This document shows, piece after piece, positions 26,579 through 36,286 of a stretch of 64,000 nucleotides of DNA. The notes beneath the pieces were generated by a model. The model ran no database searches. It had not been told where the DNA came from and was given only the letters and a program-made list of their open reading frames with translations. The stretch is from assembly GCF_001663815.1 (NCBI RefSeq), contig NZ_CP016027.1, positions 248,001-312,000 on the forward strand, read 5' to 3'. Position 1 is the stretch's first letter. The number at the start of each line of letters is the position of its first letter. A program made the position numbers and the translations under genes. The stretch comes from Halothiobacillus diazotrophicus (lineage in GTDB: Bacteria; Pseudomonadota; Gammaproteobacteria; Halothiobacillales; Halothiobacillaceae).

Positions 26579-28038
26579 GTCTGTTTCACAGGGCGCAACG
26601 GCAGGTTCCGATCCGGGAAATGCCCTGCGCCCGGCGGCGAGCCGGGGTGTTGGCACCGATCTTCAGCCTACCTTCGGGAGATTTCGGCGAATCTGCGCTG
26701 GCCTTTATCGATTTCCTGGCGCGCAGCGGCATCACGGTCTGGCAGGTATTGCCCTTGGGGCCGCCGTTGTTGGATGGATCGCCGTATCAGTGCGCCTCTT
26801 CGTTCGCGATCAATCCAGGATTCCTTTCGCGGGCGCATCTGTTGGCCGATGCGGGTTTTAGCAAGCGGGCCGACCTTCAGGATCGTCTGAAGGGACGTCA
26901 TCAGACCCGGGAGATGAAGTCCGCGTTCAAGCGCTTTGAGGAAAAGAACCGACACTGGTTGTCGGATTACGCCCTGTTCGTGGCGATCAAGCATCAGCTG
27001 GGCGGGGCTTCCTGGATGGCGTGGCCCCATTCCTTGCGGGATCGTGATTCCGCTGCGCTGGAAACGTTCGAAAAGATCCATGCCGATTTGATTCAGGATA
27101 TCGCCTTCGAGCAATTTCTGCTGGATCGTCAATGGCAGGCAATCGTCGATGCCGCCCATGAGCGCGGCATTCTGATCTACGGCGATCTGCCGATTTTCGT
27201 GGCCGGTGATTCCGCGGATGTCTGGGCCAATCGCGACCAGTTTTTCCTTGATGAGCACGGGCAACCGACCGTCGTGGCCGGCGTGCCGCCGGATTATTTT
27301 TCCGAAACGGGACAGCGTTGGGGTAATCCCCTGTTCGATTGGGATCGGATGGCCGCCGATGGGTTTTCGTGGTGGCGCGCCCGGTTCCGGCGCCATGTCG
27401 CCCTGTTCGACTGGGTGCGCATCGATCATTTTCGCGGTCTGGCTGCCTACTGGTCGATTCCCGCTGCCTGCGACACGGCAATGGATGGCCAATGGGTGCC
27501 CGCGCCGGGGGATGCCTTGCTGTCAGCCTTGCGTGATGAGATGGATGGTCATTTGCCGGTGATCGCCGAGGATCTCGGGGTGATTACCGAAGATGTGGTT
27601 GCCCTGCGCAAGACTTTCGGCTTGCCGGGCATGAAGATCCTGCAGTTTGCCTTCGATAGTGACGAAGAAAATCCCTATCTGCCGGAAAACCATGAACTGG
27701 ATTCGGTTGTCTGTACCGGGACGCACGACAACGACACCACGCTGGGCTGGTGGCAGAGTCTGGATACCCCGGCACGTGCGCGCGTATGGTCAGTGCTGAA
27801 GAAGCTGGGCGTGCCGGATACGGAGCCCATGCCGGATGCGCTGATTCATACCGCCTACATGTCGATTGCCCAGCTCGTGGTGGTACCGATTGCCGATTGG
27901 CTCGGCTGTGACACGTCGGGGCGGATCAATACCCCCGGCACGACGGTGGACAATTGGCGCTGGTCATTTTCCGAAAGCGATCTGACCGACGAGTTGGCGG
28001 CACGCATGACGGCATTGGCCAAGACCTATCGCCGCTAG
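26575..28038 (+). CDS. malQ: 4-alpha-glucanotransferase (amylomaltase) MalQ
   Basis: GH77 disproportionating enzyme that shuffles alpha-1,4-glucan segments during glycogen turnover. The ATG at 26575 (MSLFHRAQR) overlaps the GH57 stop and gives 487 aa, a compact bacterial form. Motifs include GVLAPIFSLPSGDFG, SPYQCASSFAINP, DWVRIDHFRGLAAYW (nucleophile Asp), PVIAEDLGVITEDV (acid/base Glu) and CTGTHDNDTTLGWW. The gene ends 89 bases before the convergent ppc stop. I see no clear terminator in that gap. Confidence 0.97.
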   Translation: MSLFHRAQRQVPIREMPCARRRAGVLAPIFSLPSGDFGESALAFIDFLARSGITVWQVLPLGPPLLDGSPYQCASSFAINPGFLSRAHLLADAGFSKRADLQDRLKGRHQTREMKSAFKRFEEKNRHWLSDYALFVAIKHQLGGASWMAWPHSLRDRDSAALETFEKIHADLIQDIAFEQFLLDRQWQAIVDAAHERGILIYGDLPIFVAGDSADVWANRDQFFLDEHGQPTVVAGVPPDYFSETGQRWGNPLFDWDRMAADGFSWWRARFRRHVALFDWVRIDHFRGLAAYWSIPAACDTAMDGQWVPAPGDALLSALRDEMDGHLPVIAEDLGVITEDVVALRKTFGLPGMKILQFAFDSDEENPYLPENHELDSVVCTGTHDNDTTLGWWQSLDTPARARVWSVLKKLGVPDTEPMPDALIHTAYMSIAQLVVVPIADWLGCDTSGRINTPGTTVDNWRWSFSESDLTDELAARMTALAKTYRR

Positions 28039-28127
28039 GGCGTTGCAGGCTCGCTCCATAACGGTTTTCGATTTGAGCAGTAGCCCGGGTCAAGGAGCCG
28101 ATCGGCCCCCCGCGGATTGCGTTTGGG

Positions 28128-30944
28128 TCAGCCTGTATTGCGCATGCCCGCGGCGATCGCATTGATCGATCGCAACAGGGCAGGCAGCCACTTCTGGCGA
28201 TCCGCTTCCGGCTCGCTTTCGTCCCGATACCGGCGCAGCAACACGATCTGGATGTGGTTCAGCACATCCAGATAAGGATTGCGGCGCATCATGGACGTGC
28301 CGATGTATTCATCGATTTCGACCAGGGATTCTGCTTCGGCAACCTTCAGCACTTCTTCCAGCGTACGGAAATACTCCTCCCGAATCATGCCATACACCTG
28401 GCGTGCCTGTTCCTGATCGGTGACCAGGCTGGCGTACTCCCCGGCAATGGTCATCTCGCCCTTGGTCAGGGAAAGCTGGGTATTGCGGAGCATGCTGTGG
28501 AAGAACGGCCAGTGCTTGAACAGATGGGTGAGGAGTTCCTGCTGATCGCCGTGTTTTTCCCGCCAGGTCTGGAGGGCCGATCCGAAGCCATACCAGGCCG
28601 GCAGGGTATGCCGGGATTCCGACCAGCCGAACACCCAGGGAATGGCGCGTACGGAGGCCTTGGAGAGGTCACCTACCTTCCGTGAGGCCGGCCGTGAGCC
28701 GATGTTGAGCAGCCCCAGTTCCCGCACGGGGGTGGCCTCGAAGAAGTAGTTGAAGAAGAACGGGGTTTCATCGGTGAGTTTGCGGTAGGCGCGTTCGCCG
28801 TATTCGGCGAGTTCGGCCACCACCTGTTCGTGTGCCTCCGGAATCGGATCCCGGGGCAGAACCAGATGGGCGGATGCCTTCATCAGGCCCGTGGCGCCCA
28901 TGGTGATTTCGTAGATGGCGGTTTCTGTATTGCTGTACTTGGAGGAAAGCACTTCGCCCTGTTCGGTGAATTTGATCTGGCCTTCCACCGTGCCATAGGG
29001 CAGGGACAGGATCGATTCGTGGGTCGGCCCGCCGCCCCGCGCCACCGTCCCGCCGCGACCGTGGAACAGGCGGCTTTCGATGCCATGCTTCTGGGTGATG
29101 TTCAGAACACGCTTCTGAGCGTTGTACAGACTCCAGGTCGACGCCAGGGATCCGCCATCTTTGCAGGAGTCCGAATAACCGAGCATCACTTCCTGCAGGT
29201 CGCCGGAGACACGCAGCAATTCGCGGTACACGGGGTTTTCGAACAGCGTGCCAAGCACGCTCTCGATCTGCTGAAGATCCTCGATGGTTTCGAACAGCGG
29301 GGACACTTGGATGTCACAGAACCACTGGTTCTTGCGCTTGCCGACCAGCCCGGCCAGCTGGGCCAGGAACATGACTTCCATCACATGGCTGGCCGCGTGC
29401 GTCATGGAAATGACGTAAGTGCCGAAACAGTCGCGGCTGATGGTGTCGATCAGTTCCCGCTTCGCCTTGAAGACCGTCAGCGTCTCCGCGGCTTCCTCGG
29501 ATAGGGCCGTCATGTCGATGGCCTTGTGCTTGGTCTTGCCGAGTAGGGCGGTCAGTGTGGCCAGCCGCTCGGATTCGCCAAGCGCTTCGTAATCGGTTTT
29601 GGGCTGAAGCTGCTTGAGGATCTCGCCGACGGTGCGTGTGTGGCGGGTGGATTCCTGACGGATGTCGAGCTTGAGCAGATGCCAGCCGAAGGTTTCTGCG
29701 AGTCGGATCACATCCTTGATGTCGCCGTCGGCCAGCAGTTGGTCGCCGGTGGCGATCAACGTGTCGCGGATGCGGTAGAGATCGGCCAGGAAGAGGTCCT
29801 TGTTGGCGTAGGCCTCCGGTGCCAGCGGGATCGGTTGCTTGTTGAGCAAGCCACGAACATAGGCGAGATTATGCTGAAGGCGCTGCCCGATGACGCGAAG
29901 CTTGAGGCGATAGGGTTCTTCCGTGAAGAAGGTATCGCCCGTATTTTCCAACGGGCTGAGGTTGAGGTCCACGGCATCCTGGTCGAGGCCCAGCGCGGCC
30001 ATGTTGATTTCCGGGCACAGGCGACTGGAATGCGTGAGCACGCGATCCATGGCGGAAAGGCGCTCCAGGTACTCTTCCAGAATCGTCTGGGTGGCCGAGC
30101 ACACGGCGAAGGTCGTCACTTCGTGCGTCACGTAGGGATTGCCGTCGCGGTCCCCGCCGATCCAGGAACCGAAGCGGAACATGCTGGGTACGGTGACCGG
30201 GGTTTCCGGGTGCTTTTCGTTGAAGTTGACGTCCACGGCCCGCTCCAGATACCGATAGGCCAGCGGTACGGCATCGAAGATCGAGGTGCGGAAGTAATAC
30301 AGGCCCAGGCGGATTTCGTCGTGCACTTCGGGGCGGGTGGTGCGGACTTCGTTCGTCTTCAGGAGCGACAGGATCACGGCCTTGACCTGGCGGTGGATCC
30401 GGTCGCGTTCGATGCCCATGACGTCCGGACGGTCCATTTCGGCACAGAGCAGGAAGATCCGGCGTTGCAGATCCATGACCGTGCGGCGCTTGGCTTCCGT
30501 GGGGTGTGCCGTGAACACCGGCATGTAGATGAGGCGATCGAGCAGGGTTTGCAGCTGTTCCGGCGTCATTTTCTGCTTGGAGAATTCGCGGATGGTGTCG
30601 TAGAAGGAGCCGGACCAGAGTCGCAGGCCGAGACGCACTTGGCGACGGCGGCACTGGTGCATGAAGTCCTCTTCGGCGATGTTCACCAGGCTGAAGTACA
30701 GACCATAGGCCCGGACGACGAAGTTCAGGGTATCCGGGTCGAGGGTGCGCACCAGAGTCATCAGGCGTGCGTGGAGTTTCGGATTGTGCTTCTGGCGCAA
30801 GCGGATGAAACCCCGGCGCAGGGTTTCCACTGTATCGAAGATATGTTCGCCGGTCTGTTCCTTGAGCACCTCGCCCAGCAGGTTGCCGAATAGCCGGACC
30901 CGGGCACGAAGAATTTTATCGTTATTTTTGGCTTGTTTTTTCAT
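28128..30944 (-). CDS. ppc: Phosphoenolpyruvate carboxylase
   Basis: Anaplerotic enzyme that carboxylates PEP with bicarbonate to oxaloacetate. From the ATG at 30944 (MKKQAKNNDKILRARV) the protein is 938 aa, a little longer than the 883 aa of E. coli; the in-frame extension to 31004 has no family similarity. The catalytic motifs VFTAHPTEAKRRT and FHGRGGTVARGGGPTHESI are intact, and the protein ends in the characteristic MRNTG. It faces malQ and is divergent from gnd, forming part of the central-carbon cluster. Confidence 0.98.
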   Translation of the reverse strand: MKKQAKNNDKILRARVRLFGNLLGEVLKEQTGEHIFDTVETLRRGFIRLRQKHNPKLHARLMTLVRTLDPDTLNFVVRAYGLYFSLVNIAEEDFMHQCRRRQVRLGLRLWSGSFYDTIREFSKQKMTPEQLQTLLDRLIYMPVFTAHPTEAKRRTVMDLQRRIFLLCAEMDRPDVMGIERDRIHRQVKAVILSLLKTNEVRTTRPEVHDEIRLGLYYFRTSIFDAVPLAYRYLERAVDVNFNEKHPETPVTVPSMFRFGSWIGGDRDGNPYVTHEVTTFAVCSATQTILEEYLERLSAMDRVLTHSSRLCPEINMAALGLDQDAVDLNLSPLENTGDTFFTEEPYRLKLRVIGQRLQHNLAYVRGLLNKQPIPLAPEAYANKDLFLADLYRIRDTLIATGDQLLADGDIKDVIRLAETFGWHLLKLDIRQESTRHTRTVGEILKQLQPKTDYEALGESERLATLTALLGKTKHKAIDMTALSEEAAETLTVFKAKRELIDTISRDCFGTYVISMTHAASHVMEVMFLAQLAGLVGKRKNQWFCDIQVSPLFETIEDLQQIESVLGTLFENPVYRELLRVSGDLQEVMLGYSDSCKDGGSLASTWSLYNAQKRVLNITQKHGIESRLFHGRGGTVARGGGPTHESILSLPYGTVEGQIKFTEQGEVLSSKYSNTETAIYEITMGATGLMKASAHLVLPRDPIPEAHEQVVAELAEYGERAYRKLTDETPFFFNYFFEATPVRELGLLNIGSRPASRKVGDLSKASVRAIPWVFGWSESRHTLPAWYGFGSALQTWREKHGDQQELLTHLFKHWPFFHSMLRNTQLSLTKGEMTIAGEYASLVTDQEQARQVYGMIREEYFRTLEEVLKVAEAESLVEIDEYIGTSMMRRNPYLDVLNHIQIVLLRRYRDESEPEADRQKWLPALLRSINAIAAGMRNTG

Positions 30945-31339
30945 GACGGCACTCAAAATAAGAACAGGCGATGATTCGGGGCATTGGTTAACGCTGAACA
31001 CCACACCGGCGGCGCTTCGATGACCTGGTTTGTCATCAAGCGGTCAGATTTTGTGCGTCAGTATACCGGTTCAGCCGTGCTTTCTGGCAGTGATTTGCCC
31101 TGTGACGCCGAGAATTGGCACCAGGCGCATAAATAATGCCGCACATTGCCGCGTTTCGTTTAATCTCGATGGTGTCGATACGTTTAATGTGCTATCCCCA
31201 TGGCGTAGGGTGCAACCCGTCGACCGCGTCCGGCTTCGCTCGATGATCGAAGCAGGCGCCTCTGATCCCTCGGCCGGCCGGCGGATCGAGAATAGGCGGT
31301 CCCTGTGCCTCCGTGCCAGAAATCGTTGAGGAGAGACTT
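30945..31339. other. Intergenic region between divergent ppc and gnd
   Basis: This 395-base stretch has no convincing gene. A minus-strand TATACT (31065-31060) could be a -10 for ppc but lacks a good -35. Near the right end, GAGGAGAG (about 31328-31335) is the strong ribosome-binding site of gnd. The open frame across 31030-31329 has no recognisable protein character. Confidence 0.45.
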
Positions 31340-32254
31340 ATGAAATTGGGTATCTATGGCTTGGGTCGCATGGGCGCCAACATGGCGCGTCGTCTGTCAC
31401 GTGGCGGGATCGAGGTCGTGGCGCACAATCGCAGTGCGGGCCCCATCGACGAACTGGTCGCCGAAGAGGCGAACATCACCGCCGCCTACGATCTTGAGCA
31501 GTTCATTGCCGCGTTGCCCGCACCCCGGATCGTGTGGCTGATGTTGCCGGCCGGTGCGGTGACGGGGGAGGCCATCGAGCAGATTCTGCCGAAACTTTCT
31601 CCGGGCGATCTGCTGATCGACGGCGGCAACAGTTTCTACCAGGATACGCTGGCACGGGCAGTCCAGGTCCAGGAGGCCGAGGTTCACTATATGGACGTCG
31701 GCACCTCGGGGGGCGTCTGGGGGCTGAAAAACGGTTATAGCCTGATGGTCGGGGGCTCTAAGGAAGCGTTTGCCCTGATCGAACCGGCCATCCGCGTCTT
31801 GGCGCCCTCCGCCGATCACGGATGGGGGCACGTTGGGCCGGTCGGGTCCGGGCATTACGTCAAGATGGTCCACAACGGGATCGAGTACGGCATGATGCAG
31901 GCTTTGGCCGAGGGGTTGGCCGTGCTGCGCGCCAAGAAGGCGTTCGATCTCGATCTCGCCCAGATCACGGAATTGTGGCGAGACGGCTCCGTCGTGCAAA
32001 GCTGGCTGTTGGACCTCACTGCCGAGGCCCTGGCCGCCCAGGGGCAGGAGTTGCAGCATATCGCCCCCGTGGTAGCGGATTCGGGTGAAGGACGCTGGAC
32101 GGCCAAGGAGGCGATCGATCTGGGCGTGTCCGCACCGGTCATGACGCTGGCCTTGCAGATGCGCTTTGCCAGTCAGGATGCGGAAGGGTATGGCAACCGG
32201 TTGTTGTCGCTGATGCGCAATGCCTTCGGTGGTCATGCCATCACCCGCAAGTAA
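31340..32254 (+). CDS. gnd: 6-phosphogluconate dehydrogenase, decarboxylating (short form)
   Basis: Oxidises and decarboxylates 6-phosphogluconate to ribulose 5-phosphate. The ATG at 31340 follows a GAGGAGAG ribosome-binding site and gives 304 aa. That is the short, generally NAD-preferring class, not the 470-aa NADP enzyme of E. coli. The Rossmann motif GLGRMGANMARRL, the substrate motifs DGGNSFYQDT and DVGTSGGVWGLKNGYSLMVGG, and KMVHNGIEYGMMQALAEG with the catalytic Lys are present. Cofactor preference is inferred from class, not shown. The zwf ATG lies 86 bases downstream. Confidence 0.94.
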   Translation: MKLGIYGLGRMGANMARRLSRGGIEVVAHNRSAGPIDELVAEEANITAAYDLEQFIAALPAPRIVWLMLPAGAVTGEAIEQILPKLSPGDLLIDGGNSFYQDTLARAVQVQEAEVHYMDVGTSGGVWGLKNGYSLMVGGSKEAFALIEPAIRVLAPSADHGWGHVGPVGSGHYVKMVHNGIEYGMMQALAEGLAVLRAKKAFDLDLAQITELWRDGSVVQSWLLDLTAEALAAQGQELQHIAPVVADSGEGRWTAKEAIDLGVSAPVMTLALQMRFASQDAEGYGNRLLSLMRNAFGGHAITRK

Positions 32255-32340
32255 TCCGGTGCAATCCGGGCCGCATTGCGGCCGTGCCAGTCATCATGCC
32301 GTCCCCTTCGGGGAAGGCTTCGGACACAAGGAGTACGAGG

Positions 32341-33849
32341 ATGTCTCAAGCAAAGACCGCGACGGGCCGCAACCCAGTTCGCCACGAGGCCGTGACCATC
32401 GTCATTTTCGGCGCGACCGGCAATCTGGCGCACAAGAAGCTGATTCCCGCCCTCTATCAGTTGGAGCAGGCCGGGGAGTTGGCACCGTCCACACGTATCA
32501 TCGGGTTTGGCCGACGGGACTGGACGGATGATCACTGGCGCGACGAGGTGCGTGTCCTGCTCAGCGACGACGAGCAGGCGGAGAATGCCGTCCTCGATCA
32601 CCTGCTCCAGCGGCTGTACTTCCAGAGCGGCGACTATGAAACGCCGGAATCGTTCACGTCCCTGTCCGATCGACTGGCAATGCCGGAGTTTCCGGCCTGC
32701 GTCCTCTTCTATTTTGCCGTCCCGCCCGAGGCGTTCGGGCCCATCTGTCACCATCTGGCGGCGGCCAAGCTGGTGGATGAATCGCGCGGGTGCCGCCGAC
32801 TCGTCATCGAGAAACCCTTCGGGCACGATATCGAAAGTGCCCACGCCCTCGACTCATTGCTGCACAAGCATTTTTCCGAGCAGCAGATCTACCGGATCGA
32901 TCACTATCTGGGGAAGGGAACGGTCCAGAACATCATGGTGATGCGATTCGCCAACCTGCTGCTCGAACCGCTCTGGAACCGCAACTATATCGACCATATC
33001 CAGATTTCCCATGCCGAGACGCTGGGTATCGGCTCCCGGGCGGGGTATTACGAGTCGGCCGGCGCTCTGCGGGACATGGTTCAGAGCCACCTGATGCAGA
33101 TGCTGGCGCTGATTGCCATGGAGCCGCCGCCATCCATGGATGCCGAAGCGGTGCGCGACGAAAAGGTCAAGGTGTTGCGCAGTATCCGCCCGATCCCTCA
33201 TCGCGCCGTTCATGCGCAGGCGTTTCGCGCCCAGTACCAGCGGGGTGTCGTCTGCGGTGAAAACGAGATCGGCTATCTGGACGAATCCGGCGTGGCGCCC
33301 GATTCGATCACCGAGACCTATGCCGCCGTCAAGCTGTATATCGACAACTGGCGCTGGCGGGGCGTGCCCTTCTATCTGCGCACCGGAAAGCGCATGGCGC
33401 AGACGCATTCCCAGATTTCCGTCCGTTTCCGCGATCCGCCTCAGCAGCTTTTTCGGGAAACGGCGCTCGTCAAGACGGATCCGAACTGGTTGCTCATCGG
33501 CATCCAGCCTCAGGAGAACGTTCGGTTCGAGTTGCAGATCAAGACCGATGGTCTTGAAATGCGGACGCGGACCGTGCAGATGGATGCCAGCTACACGGCG
33601 CCGGAACGCGTCAAGCTGGATGCCTACGCCGCGTTGCTGATCGATGTGATGCGCGGTGATCAAACCCTGTTTCTGCGATACGATGAAGTGGCCTGGGCGT
33701 GGCGTGTCGTCGATCCCATTCTCAAGACCTGGTCCATCGAGCGGGATTACATCCATAGTTATGCGGCAGGCACCTGGGGGCCACCCGAAGCCGACCGCCT
33801 GTTCGACGACGACAGTCACCATTGGCGTGACGATCTGAGCATTCCGTGA
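32341..33849 (+). CDS. zwf: Glucose-6-phosphate 1-dehydrogenase
   Basis: First enzyme of the oxidative pentose-phosphate pathway. The ATG at 32341 (MSQAKTATG) follows AAGGAG and gives 502 aa. The nucleotide motif IFGATGNLAHKKLIPALYQL has a GATGNLA loop, and the substrate signature RIDHYLGKGTVQN carries the catalytic His and Lys. The upstream gap from gnd contains two short GC hairpins (32269-32283 and about 32302-32314) without U-tracts. It is followed 67 bases later by pgi. Confidence 0.97.
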   Translation: MSQAKTATGRNPVRHEAVTIVIFGATGNLAHKKLIPALYQLEQAGELAPSTRIIGFGRRDWTDDHWRDEVRVLLSDDEQAENAVLDHLLQRLYFQSGDYETPESFTSLSDRLAMPEFPACVLFYFAVPPEAFGPICHHLAAAKLVDESRGCRRLVIEKPFGHDIESAHALDSLLHKHFSEQQIYRIDHYLGKGTVQNIMVMRFANLLLEPLWNRNYIDHIQISHAETLGIGSRAGYYESAGALRDMVQSHLMQMLALIAMEPPPSMDAEAVRDEKVKVLRSIRPIPHRAVHAQAFRAQYQRGVVCGENEIGYLDESGVAPDSITETYAAVKLYIDNWRWRGVPFYLRTGKRMAQTHSQISVRFRDPPQQLFRETALVKTDPNWLLIGIQPQENVRFELQIKTDGLEMRTRTVQMDASYTAPERVKLDAYAALLIDVMRGDQTLFLRYDEVAWAWRVVDPILKTWSIERDYIHSYAAGTWGPPEADRLFDDDSHHWRDDLSIP

Positions 33850-33916
33850 TCGGGATGCCAATCGCAGTCTTCAACGTGTTTGAGCAAAGAATACCAGTCC
33901 GCAGGGAGTCGTTTTG

Positions 33917-35557
33917 ATGAGCCGATTGATTGAATCCGAGGCCTGGCGCGCACTGATGGCGCATGCCGAATCTCTGAAGTCGTTGCGTCTGGAAAACCTG
34001 TTCGCGGATGATGCGCATCGAGCGGAAACCTTCAGTGCATCGGTGGCCGGCCTGCTGGTGGATTACAGCAAGCAGCGGGTCACGACGGAAACCCTGGATC
34101 TGTTGCGCGACCTGGCGGATACGCAAGGGGTTCTGGCCCGACGTGATGCCATGTTTGCCGGCGAACGGATCAACACGACCGAGAATCGGTCCGTGCTGCA
34201 CGTGGCGCTGCGCAACCGCAGCAATCGCCCCATTCTGGTCGATGGTCAGGACGTGATGCCGGCGGTGAACGACGTGCTGCGCCGGATGCGTCGCTTTACC
34301 GACGCCGTCCACGAAGGCCGCTGGCTGGGTTACAGCGGGGAACGCATCACCGATGTGGTGAATATCGGCATCGGGGGGTCCGACCTGGGGCCACGGATGA
34401 TCTGCGATGCCTTGGCCTCACAGGCGCAATATGGCATGCGGGCCCATTTCGTTGCCAATATCGCCCCCAGCGAGATCGCGAGCCTGCTCAAGACCCTCGA
34501 TCCGGCCCGAACCCTGTTCGTGGTTGCATCCAAGACGTTCACGACCCAGGAGACCCTGGCGAACGCTCATACGGCACGTCGCTGGTTCGTCGAACATGCC
34601 GGATCGGCGGAAGCAGTGGCGAAGCATTTCGTGGCCGTCTCCACCAATCGCGACGAAGTGGCGGCGTTCGGGATCGATGTGGACAACATGTTCGGCTTCT
34701 GGGACTGGGTTGGCGGCCGTTATTCCCTGTGGTCGGCCATCGGCCTGCCGATTGCCCTGTATATCGGCATGGACGGGTTCGAGCGTCTGCTGGAGGGCGC
34801 CCATGCGATGGACGAGCATTTCCGGACAGCTCCGATGGTGGAGAACCTGCCGTTGACCCTTGGGTTGATCGACGTCTGGAACAGCAGCTTCCTGGGCGCC
34901 GAGACGCTGGCTGTTCTGCCGTACGGCACGCGTCTCGGGCGTCTGCCGGCTTATCTGCAGCAGGCCAGCATGGAATCCAATGGAAAATCCGTTGATCTCG
35001 ATGGTCATCGCGTGGATTATGCGACCGGCCCGGTCGTCTGGGGCGGAGCGGGAACCAACGGCCAGCATGCGTTCTATCAGCTGCTGCACCAGGGCACACG
35101 GTTGATTCCCAGTGACTTCATTGCCGCAATCCGGACGCATACGCCGGTAGGCGAGCAGCAGGCCATGTTGCTGGCCAACCTGTTGGCGCAGACGCGCGCA
35201 TTGATGCTCGGTCGTCCCCTGGAGACCGTGATGGCCGAAATGCGCGCGGCGGGGGTGGATGCGGAGACGGTGACGCGGATCGCACCCCATCGGGTCTGTC
35301 CGGGCAATCAGCCGAGCACCACGATTCTCTTTCCGCAGATGACCCCGGAAGCGGTGGGGGCCCTGGTTGCTCTCTATGAGCACCGGATCTTCGTCGCCGG
35401 TGCCATTTGGCATATCGATTCCTATGATCAGTGGGGCGTGGAACTCGGCAAGCAGATGGCGGGCGAGCTTCTTCCGGCAGTCGGACATGCGGCCCCGGGC
35501 AACTTCGATGCGTCGACCGAGTCCCTCCTGGGCATCATTCACCGCCATTGGGTGTAG
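33917..35557 (+). CDS. pgi: Glucose-6-phosphate isomerase
   Basis: Interconverts glucose 6-phosphate and fructose 6-phosphate, linking glycolysis or gluconeogenesis with the glycogen and pentose-phosphate genes alongside. The ATG at 33917 follows GCAGGGAGTC; a TTG just before it is less likely. The protein is 546 aa, the full-length proteobacterial form. Blocks include VVNIGIGGSDLGPRMI, FVVASKTFTTQETLANA, WDWVGGRYSLWSAIGLP and IDSYDQWGVELGK with the conserved late Lys. Confidence 0.98.
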   Translation: MSRLIESEAWRALMAHAESLKSLRLENLFADDAHRAETFSASVAGLLVDYSKQRVTTETLDLLRDLADTQGVLARRDAMFAGERINTTENRSVLHVALRNRSNRPILVDGQDVMPAVNDVLRRMRRFTDAVHEGRWLGYSGERITDVVNIGIGGSDLGPRMICDALASQAQYGMRAHFVANIAPSEIASLLKTLDPARTLFVVASKTFTTQETLANAHTARRWFVEHAGSAEAVAKHFVAVSTNRDEVAAFGIDVDNMFGFWDWVGGRYSLWSAIGLPIALYIGMDGFERLLEGAHAMDEHFRTAPMVENLPLTLGLIDVWNSSFLGAETLAVLPYGTRLGRLPAYLQQASMESNGKSVDLDGHRVDYATGPVVWGGAGTNGQHAFYQLLHQGTRLIPSDFIAAIRTHTPVGEQQAMLLANLLAQTRALMLGRPLETVMAEMRAAGVDAETVTRIAPHRVCPGNQPSTTILFPQMTPEAVGALVALYEHRIFVAGAIWHIDSYDQWGVELGKQMAGELLPAVGHAAPGNFDASTESLLGIIHRHWV

Positions 35558-35592
35558 CTTTTTCTAATCCAACGAAATTATCGAACGGTTCT

Positions 35593-36285
35593 GTGTTGAA
35601 TATTCTGTACATCGATTCGGCCACCGAGGCCTGTACGGCGGCCGTGTGCAATCATGGCCGCGTGCTTTCCGCCTTCGAGATCTCCCCGCGCGGTCATGCG
35701 CGCGACTTGCTGCCCATGGCGGAGTCCCTGCTGGCCGAGGCCGGGCTTTCCTATGCACAATTGGATCTGATCGGTTTTGGCCGCGGGCCGGGTTCGTTTA
35801 CCGGTGTTCGCATCGCAACGGCCTGCGCCCAGGGCATCGCTCTGGCCCAGGATTTGCCGATGGTCGGCGTATCCTCGCTGGCGACCTTGGCGCAAGGGCA
35901 GCTGGATCGCTGGCTGGCCCAGGGCAAGGCCGGCACCATTCATGCGGCGATCGATGCGCGCATGGGTGAGGTTTACTACGGCGCCTTCCTGCCCGGCGAG
36001 GGCGGTGTCGTTTTCGCCAGCGAACCCGAACGGGTTCTACCGCCGGCGCAGCTGCTTCAGCGGACGGATTGGGTGGGGGGTGTTGCGGCCGGCACAGGGT
36101 TCGGTCGTTATCCCGAACTGACGGAGCAGGGGGATTGGGCGCATGTCGCGCCGGATGCGTTGCCCCATGCCCGCGATGCCATCCCGCTCGTGGCGGCAGT
36201 GCCCCGGACCGATTGGCTGGATCCGGCGCAGGCCAGCCCGATCTACCTTCGGGATAATGTTGCCACCGTGCGCGCTTCGGCTTAA
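35593..36285 (+). CDS. tsaB: tRNA threonylcarbamoyladenosine biosynthesis protein TsaB
   Basis: ASKHA-fold partner of TsaD and TsaE in forming t6A37 of ANN-decoding tRNAs. A GTG at 35593 (VLNILYIDSATEAC) gives 230 aa, equal to E. coli TsaB; a TTG one codon on is an alternative. The signature GFGRGPGSFTGVRIATACAQGIA is clear. It follows pgi by 35 bases. It ends a single base before the stop of the convergent GGDEF gene. Confidence 0.95.
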   Translation: MLNILYIDSATEACTAAVCNHGRVLSAFEISPRGHARDLLPMAESLLAEAGLSYAQLDLIGFGRGPGSFTGVRIATACAQGIALAQDLPMVGVSSLATLAQGQLDRWLAQGKAGTIHAAIDARMGEVYYGAFLPGEGGVVFASEPERVLPPAQLLQRTDWVGGVAAGTGFGRYPELTEQGDWAHVAPDALPHARDAIPLVAAVPRTDWLDPAQASPIYLRDNVATVRASA

Positions 36286-36286
36286 T

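Noticed and set aside
29640-30893. 417-codon open frame on the plus strand opposite ppc
   Set aside because: It is an antisense shadow: ppc motifs on the minus strand are intact, while the plus-strand product has no recognisable family and the composition typical of a GC-rich mirror frame.
31030-31329. Possible 99-aa gene upstream of gnd
   Set aside because: No ribosome-binding site and no protein-like composition. It runs through the ppc/gnd control region into the gnd ribosome-binding site.
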